Shown: in pieces, positions 32,138 to 39,772 of the stretch
How positions within the stretch are numbered: position 1 is the stretch's first letter
Layout of the letters: every line of letters starts with the position of its first letter
NCBI GenBank assembly: GCA_938038815.1
Contig: CALHTF010000080.1
Span: forward strand, 1-47,211
From: an uncultured Acidimicrobiales bacterium
GTDB lineage: Bacteria; Actinomycetota; Acidimicrobiia; Acidimicrobiales; SHLQ01
DNA: 47,211 bases
Direction: 5' to 3'
Notes under the pieces: generated by a model
What the model saw: only the letters and a program-made list of their open reading frames with translations
The model's database searches: none
Told to the model about the DNA's origin: nothing
Made by a program: the position numbers and the translations under genes

Positions 32138-32141
32138 CCCC
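32129..32141. repeat. short palindrome containing the MFS stop codon
   Basis: GGGGTCTGACCCC is a perfect 6-1-6 inverted repeat. The TGA stop of the exporter gene (32135-32137) lies inside it. It has the same GTCTGAC core as the element at 30639-30651. CTTTTT follows at 32151-32155. It could act as a terminator or be a member of a dispersed repeat family. Confidence 0.6.
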
Positions 32142-32349
32142 CCGTTCCTACTTTTTGGTCGGCTATCGTTGACCTTGGCGATTTGTCACGCCGAACCTTT
32201 TCTCCGATGCCCACGCAGTCGGCCCGAAAGGCAAAGGGGACCTTGTGTTCTCGGCACGTGTTGATCTGACGACCTCTTTTGCTTCGTGCACGCGGTCGCC
32301 AAGCGTGGGTTGGCCAGCGTGTGCACACCGCACGGGAAGAGACGTACAA

Positions 32350-33006
32350 ATGACCAACAACAAGAGCTTCAAACAACGGGTTCGGGCCCGTATGGAAAAA
32401 ACTGGCGAGCGTTACTCGACCGCCCGCCAAGCGCTGCTGCCTACCCAGGCTTCGGGCCGGCGCCAAGAATGGGTGTCCGAGCCGGAGCATTCCGACGACG
32501 TGATCGTTGCTCGTACCGGCCGCAGCTGGGACGACTGGTGCGACCTGATCGAGTCGTGGCCGGGTCATGTCGACGGCCATCCGGCGATCGCCGCGTGGGT
32601 CGAGGCTGAGCATGGCCAGGACGGCTGGTGGTCCCAGGCAGTAACCGGCGGCTACGAACGGATTGTCGGCATCCGGCTTCCGAACCAGATGCCCGACGGC
32701 ACGTTCACCGCCAACAAGTCGCGAACCGTTGGGGTCGCCGCCGACGTACTGCGGTCCTTGCTGCTCGACGACGAAGACCGACAAGACATCCTCGGCGGGG
32801 AGGGGTCCGAACTCCGATCGAAACCGTCGGCCAAGGCAATACGGGTTGCCGTCGGCCCCGGCGTTGCCCACATCGCGCTCAACCCCAAAGGCGACGAGCG
32901 AACCCAAATTACCGTCGGGCACCGAGGTCTCCCCTCGCCCGATGCGGTAGCCGAGTGGAAGTTCTACTGGGACGAATGGCTAACCGCCCTAGACACCGAG
33001 ACCTAG
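32350..33006 (+). CDS. DUF4287-like protein
   Basis: The product is 218 residues from the ATG at 32350, which has GGAAGAG upstream. The N-terminus SFKQRVRARMEKTGERYSTA resembles a short domain found before DUF4287. The next part, GRSWDDWCDLIESWPGHVDGH followed by GWWSQAVTGGYERIVGIR, matches the DUF4287 pattern TGxxWxEW...WWaQxVTxGYE. The C-terminal 90 residues resemble the SRPBCC-type half often joined to it. The function of DUF4287 is unknown. There is no signal peptide, so it is probably cytoplasmic. About 210 bases upstream hold no recognised gene. Confidence 0.75.
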   Translation: MTNNKSFKQRVRARMEKTGERYSTARQALLPTQASGRRQEWVSEPEHSDDVIVARTGRSWDDWCDLIESWPGHVDGHPAIAAWVEAEHGQDGWWSQAVTGGYERIVGIRLPNQMPDGTFTANKSRTVGVAADVLRSLLLDDEDRQDILGGEGSELRSKPSAKAIRVAVGPGVAHIALNPKGDERTQITVGHRGLPSPDAVAEWKFYWDEWLTALDTET

Positions 33007-33019
33007 CGGACAACTTGTA

Positions 33020-33065
33020 ACTCAGAGTCAGGGGACATTGTCCCGTGACTCTGAGTCAGGGGACA
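33020..33065. repeat. long inverted repeat with a direct repeat
   Basis: The arms 33020-33037 and 33039-33056 pair over 18 bases with a single mismatch. They start as ACTCAGAGTCA and end GGGACA, with one base between the arms. GAGTCAGGGGACA occurs twice, at 33025-33037 and 33053-33065. It lies 14 bases after the DUF4287 gene stop. It could end transcription of that gene, or be a mobile palindromic element related to those at 30639 and 32129. Confidence 0.65.
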
Positions 33066-33072
33066 AAACCAC

Positions 33073-33102
33073 AACAGGCCAGTGCCGGAGCACTGGCCTG
33101 TT
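33073..33102 (-). terminator. intrinsic terminator of the tRNA-Asp/tRNA-Phe unit
   Basis: A perfect 13-bp stem (AACAGGCCAGTGC with its complement) closes a 4-base loop. On the minus strand it is followed by GTGGTTTTG. It begins 5 bases after the encoded CCA of tRNA-Phe, so it should end the two-tRNA transcript. Since the stem is symmetric it may also act on the plus strand, though no T-run follows there. Confidence 0.8.
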
Positions 33103-33106
33103 CGTG

Positions 33107-33182
33107 TGGTGGTCGGGACCGGCGTCGATCCGGTGACCTACCGCTTTTCAGGCGGTCGCTCTGCCAACTGAGCTACCCGACC
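33107..33182 (-). tRNA. tRNA-Phe (GAA)
   Basis: A 76-base gene including an encoded CCA end. The acceptor arms GGTCGGG/CCCGACC pair fully. The anticodon stem ACCGC/GCGGT encloses CTGAAAA with anticodon GAA. The D-arm is GCTC AGTTGGCA GAGC. It lies 33 bases downstream of tRNA-Asp on the same strand. Confidence 0.97.
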
Positions 33183-33215
33183 AGGGCTTCGGCAAACTTG
33201 CGCTTACACAGGTAG

Positions 33216-33290
33216 CGGTCCTGACGAGATTTGAACTCGCGACCTCCGCCTTGACAGGGCGGCGTGCACTCCAAACTGCACCACAGGACC
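33216..33290 (-). tRNA. tRNA-Asp (GTC)
   Basis: A 75-base gene. The acceptor arms GGTCCTG/CAGGACC pair fully, and the discriminator is G as expected for Asp. The anticodon stem CCGCC/GGCGG encloses CTGTCAA with anticodon GTC. The T-arm is GCGAG TTCAAAT CTCGT with one wobble pair. The CCA end is not encoded, unlike the neighbouring tRNA-Phe. Confidence 0.96.
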
Positions 33291-33381
33291 ATTGCCACTC
33301 AGTGTTCGGACCAAGGTCCGGACTCCGAGAGAACAACTACCAGCAACACCGAAGTGCTCCTGGCAGGTCCCCCACTATAGG

Positions 33382-33425
33382 GCCGGTTTTGACCGGCGCG
33401 TCATCCGGTTACCGGAGATTTTTTT
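33382..33425. other. two small hairpins upstream of the secreted protease gene
   Basis: GCCGGT (33382-33387) pairs with ACCGGC (33392-33397). TCCGG (33404-33408) pairs with CCGGA (33412-33416) and is followed by GATTTTTTT. The second could be a short plus-strand terminator or part of a leader. The remaining sequence up to 33557 is locally AT-rich and probably holds the protease promoter, but I could not pick definite boxes. Confidence 0.3.
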
Positions 33426-33557
33426 CTTCTTACAAGGTCGTTCTTTTGTCAGACCTGCGTAGCTTCTTCATCAGTTCTTCATACCGAACCCGCCACGATG
33501 CGAATAACGGGCAACCAACACCACTGCCCCCACACCATCCATCGCATTAGGAGCACC

Positions 33558-34931
33558 ATGATCCCCTCGAAATCCCCAACAATCCCGCCGACACCCGCAC
33601 CACGACGAACCTCGGTCACCATCCGAGTTGTGGTCGTACTAACCCTGTTGCTGGCCAGCCTGGCAACGTCGGTAGGCCAGGCGCCCGACGCCGGCGCAAT
33701 CGTCAACGGCACCAAAGCACAGCTTGGCGAAATCCCCTTCCAGATCTCGCTCGAAGACGACCAAGGCCAGATGTGCGGCGGATCGCTCATCGAGCCGAAC
33801 GTGGTCCTCACCGCAGCCCACTGCCTCGACGGCATGAAGGCGAGCGAGCTCAACGTACGAAGCGGCATCGTGTCGCTGCGTCAGCCCGGCCAACTGCGCG
33901 ACGTTGCTCGCATGGTCGTGCACCCCGAGTGGGGTGGCGTGCGGGGCGATACGTCGAATGACATTGCCTTGTTGTTCGTCGACAACCCGTTCGAGCTCGA
34001 CGCCAACACCCAAACCATCACCGCGGTTTCGCCCGATGTACGAGCGCTGAGTGCAGCCGGAACCAAAGCCGTTGTTAGCGGCTGGGGTGCGCCCGGAGAA
34101 AACTCCGACCGTAACCCAATCCGACTGCACCAAGCCACGGTCACCACCGTGGGCGACGTGCGATGCGGCGAAGTACTCGACAAGTACGACGACTTCATCG
34201 ACGAGCCCACCATGTTGTGCGCCGACGGCGCCGGAGGCGGCGGCTGTTACGGCGACAGCGGCGGTCCGCTCGCCGCAAAGAACGCCGCCGGCCAACCCGT
34301 CCTGATCGGCATCGTCAGCTGGGGTATCCAGTGCGGGCTGGCCGAGGTCTCGGGAATCTTCACCGAAGTTGCCCGCTACGACGAATGGATCAGCGCCGAA
34401 CTCAACCAGGAACCGGTCGCCCCCGAGCCCGAGCCAGAACCCGAACCCGAGCCGGCACCCCAGCCCGGCAAGCCCAAAGTCTTCACCGAGAAGGCCAAGC
34501 TGAAGATCCCCGGTCTGGGTGAAGCGAGCGACTTCCCGAGCGTGCTCGAGGTTGCAGGAGTCGGCAACGAACTCACCGACGTCGATGTCATCATCAAGGG
34601 CTTCAAGCACGCCCGACCGAGCGACGTCGATCTCATCTTGGTTTCGCCCGAAGGCACCGAGGTCACCTTGATGTCAGGTGGCGGTGGTGAAGACGCCGTC
34701 AAGCGGATCAAGCTGCGCTTTGACGACGCCGCCCAACGCGACATCACCCTCGACGGTTTGGACTCTGGCCGATACCGCCCGATGAGTGCCTTCGATGGCC
34801 TGCCCGACACCGACCTCTCAGTGTTCGAAGGCGAAGACCCGAATGGCGAGTGGGAGCTCTACGCCTACGACGCCGTGCGCAAAAAGCGCGGCAAGATCTT
34901 TGCCTGGAAACTGGTAATCGAGTCTCGCTAA
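33558..34931 (+). CDS. secreted trypsin-fold serine protease with P domain
   Basis: The product is 457 residues; the ATG at 33558 has GGAG 4-7 bases upstream. A signal peptide ends near residue 46, followed by the activation-type N-terminus IVNG at 48. The catalytic triad is intact: His88 (TAAHC), Asp135 (SNDIAL) and Ser234 (GDSGGP). The S1 base position, six residues before the Ser, is Gly228 rather than Asp, so cleavage after Lys/Arg is not expected. A Glu-Pro repeat linker (about 305-320) leads to a C-terminal proprotein-convertase P domain (about 340-457; DVDLILVSPEGTEV and DPNGEWELYAYD). It is likely exported and may act on other proteins outside the cell. It converges with the sensor kinase gene, with overlapping stops. 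Confidence 0.9.
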   Translation: MIPSKSPTIPPTPAPRRTSVTIRVVVVLTLLLASLATSVGQAPDAGAIVNGTKAQLGEIPFQISLEDDQGQMCGGSLIEPNVVLTAAHCLDGMKASELNVRSGIVSLRQPGQLRDVARMVVHPEWGGVRGDTSNDIALLFVDNPFELDANTQTITAVSPDVRALSAAGTKAVVSGWGAPGENSDRNPIRLHQATVTTVGDVRCGEVLDKYDDFIDEPTMLCADGAGGGGCYGDSGGPLAAKNAAGQPVLIGIVSWGIQCGLAEVSGIFTEVARYDEWISAELNQEPVAPEPEPEPEPEPAPQPGKPKVFTEKAKLKIPGLGEASDFPSVLEVAGVGNELTDVDVIIKGFKHARPSDVDLILVSPEGTEVTLMSGGGGEDAVKRIKLRFDDAAQRDITLDGLDSGRYRPMSAFDGLPDTDLSVFEGEDPNGEWELYAYDAVRKKRGKIFAWKLVIESR

Positions 34932-36235
34932 GCGACGAGGGCTGGCAGCGACACCGTAAAGGTCGAGCCCGCTCCCTCGACACTTTCGGCGGTCACTGTC
35001 CCGCCGTGAAGCCGCACAAACTGCTTCACGATCGAGAGCCCAAGTCCGCCCTGGCCCGTCGCGCGATCGCGCGACGGGTCGGTGCGGTAGAACCGGTCGA
35101 AGACCTTCTCGAGCTGGTCGGCGGGAATCCCCGGACCGTTGTCGGTGACCGACAGGTTGACGTTGGGGCCTTCGACGGCCGCGACGAGTTGGATCTGGTC
35201 GCCATACCGGGTGGCGTTGGCCACCAGGTTGCCCATCACCTGATCGATCCGAAGTTCGTCAACCGCCACCCTGGGTAGGTCGGCGGGTGCCTGCACGGAG
35301 ATCGCGATGCCGTTGGCCGAAGCGCGGGCCGAGTGGGTCGCCGCAACGCGACCCAAGATCGCGGCGGGGTCGGCGGGCGAAAGGGTGAGGGGAAGCGAAT
35401 CGGCCTCGGCCATCGCCAGCGATTGCAGATCGTCGACCAATAGCCCGAGCCGGTCGACATCGCCGACCAGCCCGCCGATCGTCGCCTCGTCCGGTTCGAT
35501 CACCCCGTCGGAGATTCCTTCGAGGTGGCCCTTGAGGTTGGCGAGCGGGGTCCGCAATTCGTGGGCCGCGTCGGCCACCATCGCCTGACGGTTCGATTCG
35601 GAACGTTCGAGTTCCTGGGCCATCTCGTTGAACGACTTCCCCAGCGTTCCGAGTTCGCCCGGTCCGTCTTCGGGTGCCGGACTCGGCGCCCCGCCCCGGA
35701 TCGCGGCGATCGATTGGGTGAGACCTCGCACCGGCCGAGTGACCAAGTTCGCCAACCACAAACCCATCAACCCGGCGACCACCAACGACGCCAGACCAGC
35801 GAGCAAGAACCGCCGGTCGATCGAGCGCAACGCATCGTCGGAGCCGCCCGAACCCATGATGTCGACCGTAAAGAGCAACGTCTGTTGCCGCTCGCCGGCC
35901 GGGCCATGCGAGAACTGGTAGGCCGGAAGCAGATCGAGGGGCGGAAGGTCGTCGGCGGCCCGGGTGTCGTACAGGACTTGTTCGTCGACGTCGGTCAGGA
36001 TGAACCGCAATCCGTACACCGAGTCGAAGTCCTCGAGCAGTAGGTCGACGCCGTCCCACGAACCAGTATCGGAGCGGAACAGATCGACCTCGGCCACGTC
36101 GTTGTCGTCGATCTCGATGTCGGTGACCGTAACGATCTCGGACCGCACCGCTTGTCGAGCCACCAAGCCGCCCATCACCAGAGCAACCGCCGCAACGACG
36201 AGCACGGCCAACAAGATGCGAGCTCGCAGACTCAT
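34928..36235 (-). CDS. sensor histidine kinase (BaeS/OmpR-type system)
   Basis: The product is 435 residues. Membrane helices at about 5-27 and 143-165 enclose a 115-residue extracytoplasmic sensor. A HAMP domain follows (about 165-215). The dimerisation domain carries the phospho-accepting His225 in HELRTPLANLKGH. The ATPase domain keeps the N-box NLVANATRYG, the G1 box DNGPGIP and the G2 box GQGGLGLSIV, so it should be active. Its ATG overlaps the response regulator stop (ATGA). The signal is unknown; an adjacent convergent secreted protease may or may not be linked. Confidence 0.95.
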   Translation of the reverse strand: MSLRARILLAVLVVAAVALVMGGLVARQAVRSEIVTVTDIEIDDNDVAEVDLFRSDTGSWDGVDLLLEDFDSVYGLRFILTDVDEQVLYDTRAADDLPPLDLLPAYQFSHGPAGERQQTLLFTVDIMGSGGSDDALRSIDRRFLLAGLASLVVAGLMGLWLANLVTRPVRGLTQSIAAIRGGAPSPAPEDGPGELGTLGKSFNEMAQELERSESNRQAMVADAAHELRTPLANLKGHLEGISDGVIEPDEATIGGLVGDVDRLGLLVDDLQSLAMAEADSLPLTLSPADPAAILGRVAATHSARASANGIAISVQAPADLPRVAVDELRIDQVMGNLVANATRYGDQIQLVAAVEGPNVNLSVTDNGPGIPADQLEKVFDRFYRTDPSRDRATGQGGLGLSIVKQFVRLHGGTVTAESVEGAGSTFTVSLPALVA

Positions 36236-36915
36236 GGTTCGATCATCCGGTAGCCAACGCCGTAGACGGTCTCGATGTAGGTCGGGTTCGCTGAGTCGTC
36301 ACCGATCTTCTTGCGAAGGCTCCGGATGTGAACATCGACCGTGCGATCCATGCCGTCGTAATCGAAGCCGAACGCGGCCGCCACAAGCTCGGCCCGGCTG
36401 AACGCCTTCCCTGCGTCGGCGGCCAGCACCTTGAGGACCGCGAACTCCCGGGCGGTGACGTCGGCGCTCTTGCCCCCCAGTCGAACCTCGTGCCGGCGCA
36501 CGTCGACTTCGAGTTCGCCAAAGGTCAACAGATCGGGGCCATCGTCTTCCACCACGCGACCACGCCGCAGCACGGTCCGTACCCGGGCCACGACTTCCTT
36601 GGGACTAAACGGTTTCGTGATGTAGTCGTCGGCGCCCAGATCGAGACCGAGGAGCGTGTCGTCGGTGGTCGCTCGGGCCGTCATCATGATGATCGGCAAG
36701 TCGGACTCGGCCCGAACGATCCGGCACACGTCCCAACCGTCGACCTCAGGCATGTTCAGGTCGAGCAACAACAGGTCGGGTTTGCGGCCCCGAACGAGTT
36801 CGAGCGCCTTGCGTCCGTCGTGGGCGACCAACACCGCATACCCCTCATTTTCGAGATATCGACGAACAAGGTCGGCGAGTCGCTCGTCGTCGTCGGCGAC
36901 CACAATCCGCTTCAT
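36232..36915 (-). CDS. OmpR-family response regulator
   Basis: The product is 227 residues. The receiver domain has the acidic pocket ADDDE (residues 7-11), phospho-acceptor Asp52 in LLDLNMP, TAR near 80 and Lys in TKPFSP near 101. The C-terminal winged helix shows TAREFAVLKVLA and DVHIRSLRKKIG, ending in YGVGYRM. It is the first gene of the two-component pair, with the kinase coupled behind it. The targets are unknown. Confidence 0.96.
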   Translation of the reverse strand: MKRIVVADDDERLADLVRRYLENEGYAVLVAHDGRKALELVRGRKPDLLLLDLNMPEVDGWDVCRIVRAESDLPIIMMTARATTDDTLLGLDLGADDYITKPFSPKEVVARVRTVLRRGRVVEDDGPDLLTFGELEVDVRRHEVRLGGKSADVTAREFAVLKVLAADAGKAFSRAELVAAAFGFDYDGMDRTVDVHIRSLRKKIGDDSANPTYIETVYGVGYRMIEP

Positions 36916-37056
36916 AGAAGCGACGTTACCGGCGAACGATCCCGTTTCGGACCTGCACCCGCCGTCGCTCGAAAACCGCCCGCGGTCATCACGCGAAGAA
37001 TCTCGGTATTTCGACGTCTCAAACGCGACGTGAGGTTGCTAACATCGACAGTTCCT

Positions 37057-37129
37057 GCCCCCATCGTCCAGCGGCCTAGGACGCCTGCCTTTCACGCAGG
37101 TAACACGGGTTCAAATCCCGTTGGGGGTA
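37057..37129 (+). tRNA. tRNA-Glu (TTC)
   Basis: A 73-base gene. The acceptor arms GCCCCCA/TGGGGGT pair with one terminal G-U. The anticodon stem CCTGC/GCAGG encloses CTTTCAC with anticodon TTC. The T-arm is ACGGG TTCAAAT CCCGT. The discriminator is A and CCA is not encoded. A TAACAT at 37040 may be its -10 box, with no clear -35. Confidence 0.97.
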
Positions 37130-37130
37130 C

Positions 37131-37176
37131 AACAAGCAGCGGTCCGGTATTCCCACCGGGCCGTTGTTTGGTTTTT
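37131..37176 (+). terminator. intrinsic terminator after tRNA-Glu
   Basis: The stem CGGTCCGGT (37140-37148) pairs with ACCGGGCCG (37155-37163) with one G-U and a 6-base loop. AACAA and TTGTT can extend it. A T-rich run, TTGTTTGGTTTTT, follows. It lies immediately after the tRNA and well before the next gene's ATG at 37212. Confidence 0.8.
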
Positions 37177-37211
37177 GGGCGGCCACAACCCGACGACGCT
37201 ACGGTCGACCC

Positions 37212-37871
37212 ATGGGAAGCGGGGAAGCACAATCGTCGGCTCGGGTCCGAGCATTGGTAATCGAGGCGGTCGACTCATCGGCCGAACTGATGGCCCGCCC
37301 CGAAGTAAGCGAGCGATGGGACGAACCATCGGCGCTCGAGGGGATGACCGTGGGTGCGCTTTGTGCGCACCTTGTGCGGGCGGCGGGCGCCGCGTTGGCC
37401 TACCTCGACCGAACCGACCCCGACACCGTGGCCGGCGACGACCTTCTGACCCCGATCACCTACTTCACCGCGGCCATCGAGTCGCCGATCCACGACCAGA
37501 TCAAAGAGGTCTCGGCAACCGAATCCGAAATCGGACCAGCCGACATGGCGGCCAAGTGCGCAACCGTCGCCGCCGATATGCGCACCCGATTCGCCAACGA
37601 GCCCGAGACCCGACTGGTCGGGGCACTCGGTGGTCGGCTGCTGACCCTCGACGACTTCTGCCGCACCCGGCTCATCGAAGTGCTGACCCACCTCGACGAC
37701 CTTGCGGTGAGCGTCGACCAAGAACGACCCGACACCCACCCCGATGGCGTAGCGATCGTGGTCGACATCCTCACCGGCATCGCCCGGGCCCGCCACGGCG
37801 ACTGGACAGTTGTGCACGCGTTGTCGCGAGCCGAACGACTCGGCGGCGATTCGGTCTTTCCGGTGTTCTAA
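37212..37871 (+). CDS. mycothiol-dependent maleylpyruvate isomerase-like protein
   Basis: The product is 219 residues from the ATG at 37212; an upstream TTG at 37164 lies within the tRNA terminator and is unlikely. It has the four-helix DinB fold of the MDMPI N-terminal domain: GMTVGALCAHLVRAAGAAL carries the first metal His (around residue 55), and LIEVLTHLDDLAVSV carries another (around 160). Such actinobacterial proteins use mycothiol in isomerase or transferase reactions. The substrate cannot be named. It converges with the DUF2786 gene, with a 4-base stop overlap. Confidence 0.8.
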   Translation: MGSGEAQSSARVRALVIEAVDSSAELMARPEVSERWDEPSALEGMTVGALCAHLVRAAGAALAYLDRTDPDTVAGDDLLTPITYFTAAIESPIHDQIKEVSATESEIGPADMAAKCATVAADMRTRFANEPETRLVGALGGRLLTLDDFCRTRLIEVLTHLDDLAVSVDQERPDTHPDGVAIVVDILTGIARARHGDWTVVHALSRAERLGGDSVFPVF

Positions 37872-38962
37872 GGCGTGAGTGCGGCGGTGCCGCCGCCTAC
37901 CGAGTTGCCACCGATGTCGGCTCGGTCGGCGTGCTGTCGCCCGGCTCGGATGCCTTCGCTGTTGCTCACCGAGACCTTCAGCGACCCGAGGTTCGGGAAG
38001 GTTTCCTCCACCACTCGATCGACCTCTTCGGACCGGCAGGCCAGTACCGGCAGGAGCTTGGCGTTGTCGTCGGCTGCTTCGGACCGAACGGCCGCCGATG
38101 CCTCGCGGAGTCGCTCGCCGATTCGGTAGGCGTAACCAAACCAAAAGGCGTTGCGCCATGACTTGGTGCGGGCGGTGCCGTACTGGTCGCGCTTGGCGCC
38201 TTCGTTCAGGATCGCTCGCGTGCCCTGGATCAGCAGCGAGGTGAACAATAGGTCGGTGAGGTCGAGATCGCCTTGGTGGCCAATCACCGTGGCCGTCTTT
38301 CGCGAGTTCGACCATACGGCCCGACAATCGTTGGCCGCCGCCACCTCGGCCAGCAGTTGGAACTTGGGCTTGGGGTACGGCGGCTCCACATAGATCTTGC
38401 GACCTCCCGGAACGTCGACGTCGGCGGCCAGCAATGCCAGGTCGATCGAATGCCGGGCGATGAGTTCCTGGGCTTTGGCCGACAATGCCTCGGCTTCGTC
38501 GGGGAAGGTGGTCGACTCGGCCTTAGCGAGCAACCCTCGAACCTTGTCGAGGACCCGGGTGTCGGCCTCGGCCCGACCGGTCGCCGCCGGCTCCCAGGGC
38601 ATCGGGTGAAACACCGGCTCGTCGGTGCCGGGGAGCCCCATGAAGTGGGCCAGCATGCTGGCGTTGGTGTCGACCGCATCGAAATCGGCGGTGCGGTCGA
38701 CCAGTTGTGGCCAGTAGTCGGCCGCGACATCCCACCAAATGTTGGCGCCGAGATAGTCGGCGTGGTCGGCCCACACCGGGTCGGCATCGGCGTGCCAGCT
38801 CTGCCGGTCGAAGGCGACCAGGTCGATCACGATCGACCGGGCAAGTTTGCGGTCGGCATCGAAAACAGCGACCAGGTCGCGAGGCAACCAACCGGTCTCC
38901 CACTTGCTGCGCAGGAGTTGGTGCAGGTCGTCGAAGTTGGTGGAAATGGCTTTGGTATTCAT
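37868..38962 (-). CDS. DUF2786 domain protein
   Basis: The product is 364 residues from the ATG at 38962. The DUF2786 segment (VLDKVRGLLAKAESTTFPDEAEALSAKAQELIARHSID, residues about 137-174) is clear. It is followed by a C-terminal domain often paired with it, with WRNAFWFGYAYRIGERL. The N-terminal 135 residues are Trp-rich and not recognised. DUF2786 proteins are widespread in actinobacteria and phages, and their function is not established. There is no signal peptide. It diverges from the hypothetical gene at 39027 across 64 bases that hold an inverted repeat. Confidence 0.85.
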   Translation of the reverse strand: MNTKAISTNFDDLHQLLRSKWETGWLPRDLVAVFDADRKLARSIVIDLVAFDRQSWHADADPVWADHADYLGANIWWDVAADYWPQLVDRTADFDAVDTNASMLAHFMGLPGTDEPVFHPMPWEPAATGRAEADTRVLDKVRGLLAKAESTTFPDEAEALSAKAQELIARHSIDLALLAADVDVPGGRKIYVEPPYPKPKFQLLAEVAAANDCRAVWSNSRKTATVIGHQGDLDLTDLLFTSLLIQGTRAILNEGAKRDQYGTARTKSWRNAFWFGYAYRIGERLREASAAVRSEAADDNAKLLPVLACRSEEVDRVVEETFPNLGSLKVSVSNSEGIRAGRQHADRADIGGNSVGGGTAALTP

Positions 38963-38972
38963 GATGGGCTCA

Positions 38973-39015
38973 AGTCTGTGAAGCTTGTCAGAGGGAAGTC
39001 CACGAACCACAGACT
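38973..39015. promoter_or_regulatory. widely spaced inverted repeat between divergent genes
   Basis: AGTCTGTG (38973-38980) and CACAGACT (39008-39015) are exact complements, separated by 27 bases. They lie in the 64-base gap between the divergent DUF2786 and hypothetical genes. The right arm overlaps the ribosome-binding region (GGGAG) of the plus-strand gene. It could be an operator for a dimer binding across several helical turns. Confidence 0.35.
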
Positions 39016-39026
39016 AGGGAGCACGA

Positions 39027-39719
39027 GTGACAACGCCTGAGTCACCCTCGATCGGCGTATCCGACCGCCTTCGTTCGGTACTTTTGATGACCAAAGCCGA
39101 ACTGGTCGCTGCGAGCCCCGAGGGCCATATCGACCAGCCCGGTGGTGGGTATCTCGGCGACCGCCTGGAAATTCCGACGCCAACCGCTGAGCGGGTCGGC
39201 GAAACCCCAGAGCATCGCATCGAGACCTTCCTGGTCGGCGACGACGGTCTGACGCCGACGGGCGACGACCAACAACTGATCGAGTACTTCAGCCCGCTCG
39301 CCACCACGATGGCAACCCAGGTGTTGGCGGCGCTCGACGCAGCCCAGGTTCGCCATTCGGGCACGGGCTATTTGTCGGCCTCGCTCTCTCCTAGCCCCGA
39401 TCTTGTTGGCCTACCCCATGTCGACGACGACCGTTTCGACCCCGAAGCAGGTGTCGGGATCGTCGCCATCTTGGGGACGATCGAAGGGCCACGGATCGCG
39501 ACCGAACCGGTGCCCTGCACCGCCCAACCTGGGCTACCGATCGGACTCAATGACGATACGATCGGCCAACTCCGCACCGGAACCATCGCCTTCCAGCAGG
39601 CCGAGCCCAGCCGCATCGTGCTACTCCCTCAGTTCGGCCAGCTCCATGCCGGCCCCGACCTACGCGAGCTCACCCCACCCGAACTCCGAGCATCACTGGT
39701 TCTGCGAATCACCACCTGA
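39027..39719 (+). CDS. hypothetical protein
   Basis: The product is 230 residues; the GTG at 39027 has GGGAG 5 bases upstream. I do not recognise the family. The sequence is acidic and rich in Pro and Gly, without a signal peptide or membrane helix. The middle (about 55-110) looks helical and the second half looks beta-rich, ending in LRASLVLRITT. It lies 53 bases upstream of the ABC transporter pair on the same strand. Confidence 0.6.
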   Translation: MTTPESPSIGVSDRLRSVLLMTKAELVAASPEGHIDQPGGGYLGDRLEIPTPTAERVGETPEHRIETFLVGDDGLTPTGDDQQLIEYFSPLATTMATQVLAALDAAQVRHSGTGYLSASLSPSPDLVGLPHVDDDRFDPEAGVGIVAILGTIEGPRIATEPVPCTAQPGLPIGLNDDTIGQLRTGTIAFQQAEPSRIVLLPQFGQLHAGPDLRELTPPELRASLVLRITT

Positions 39720-39772
39720 CAACCCCCGGTCCGGCCTTTAGGCCCGCGGAGACCAGCCGGTAAGGTCCACCC

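Noticed and set aside
33373-33380. ACTATAG, possible -10 box (TATAGT on minus) for the tRNA pair
   Set aside because: No -35 box at 16-18 bases, and it lies over 80 bases from the tRNA start.
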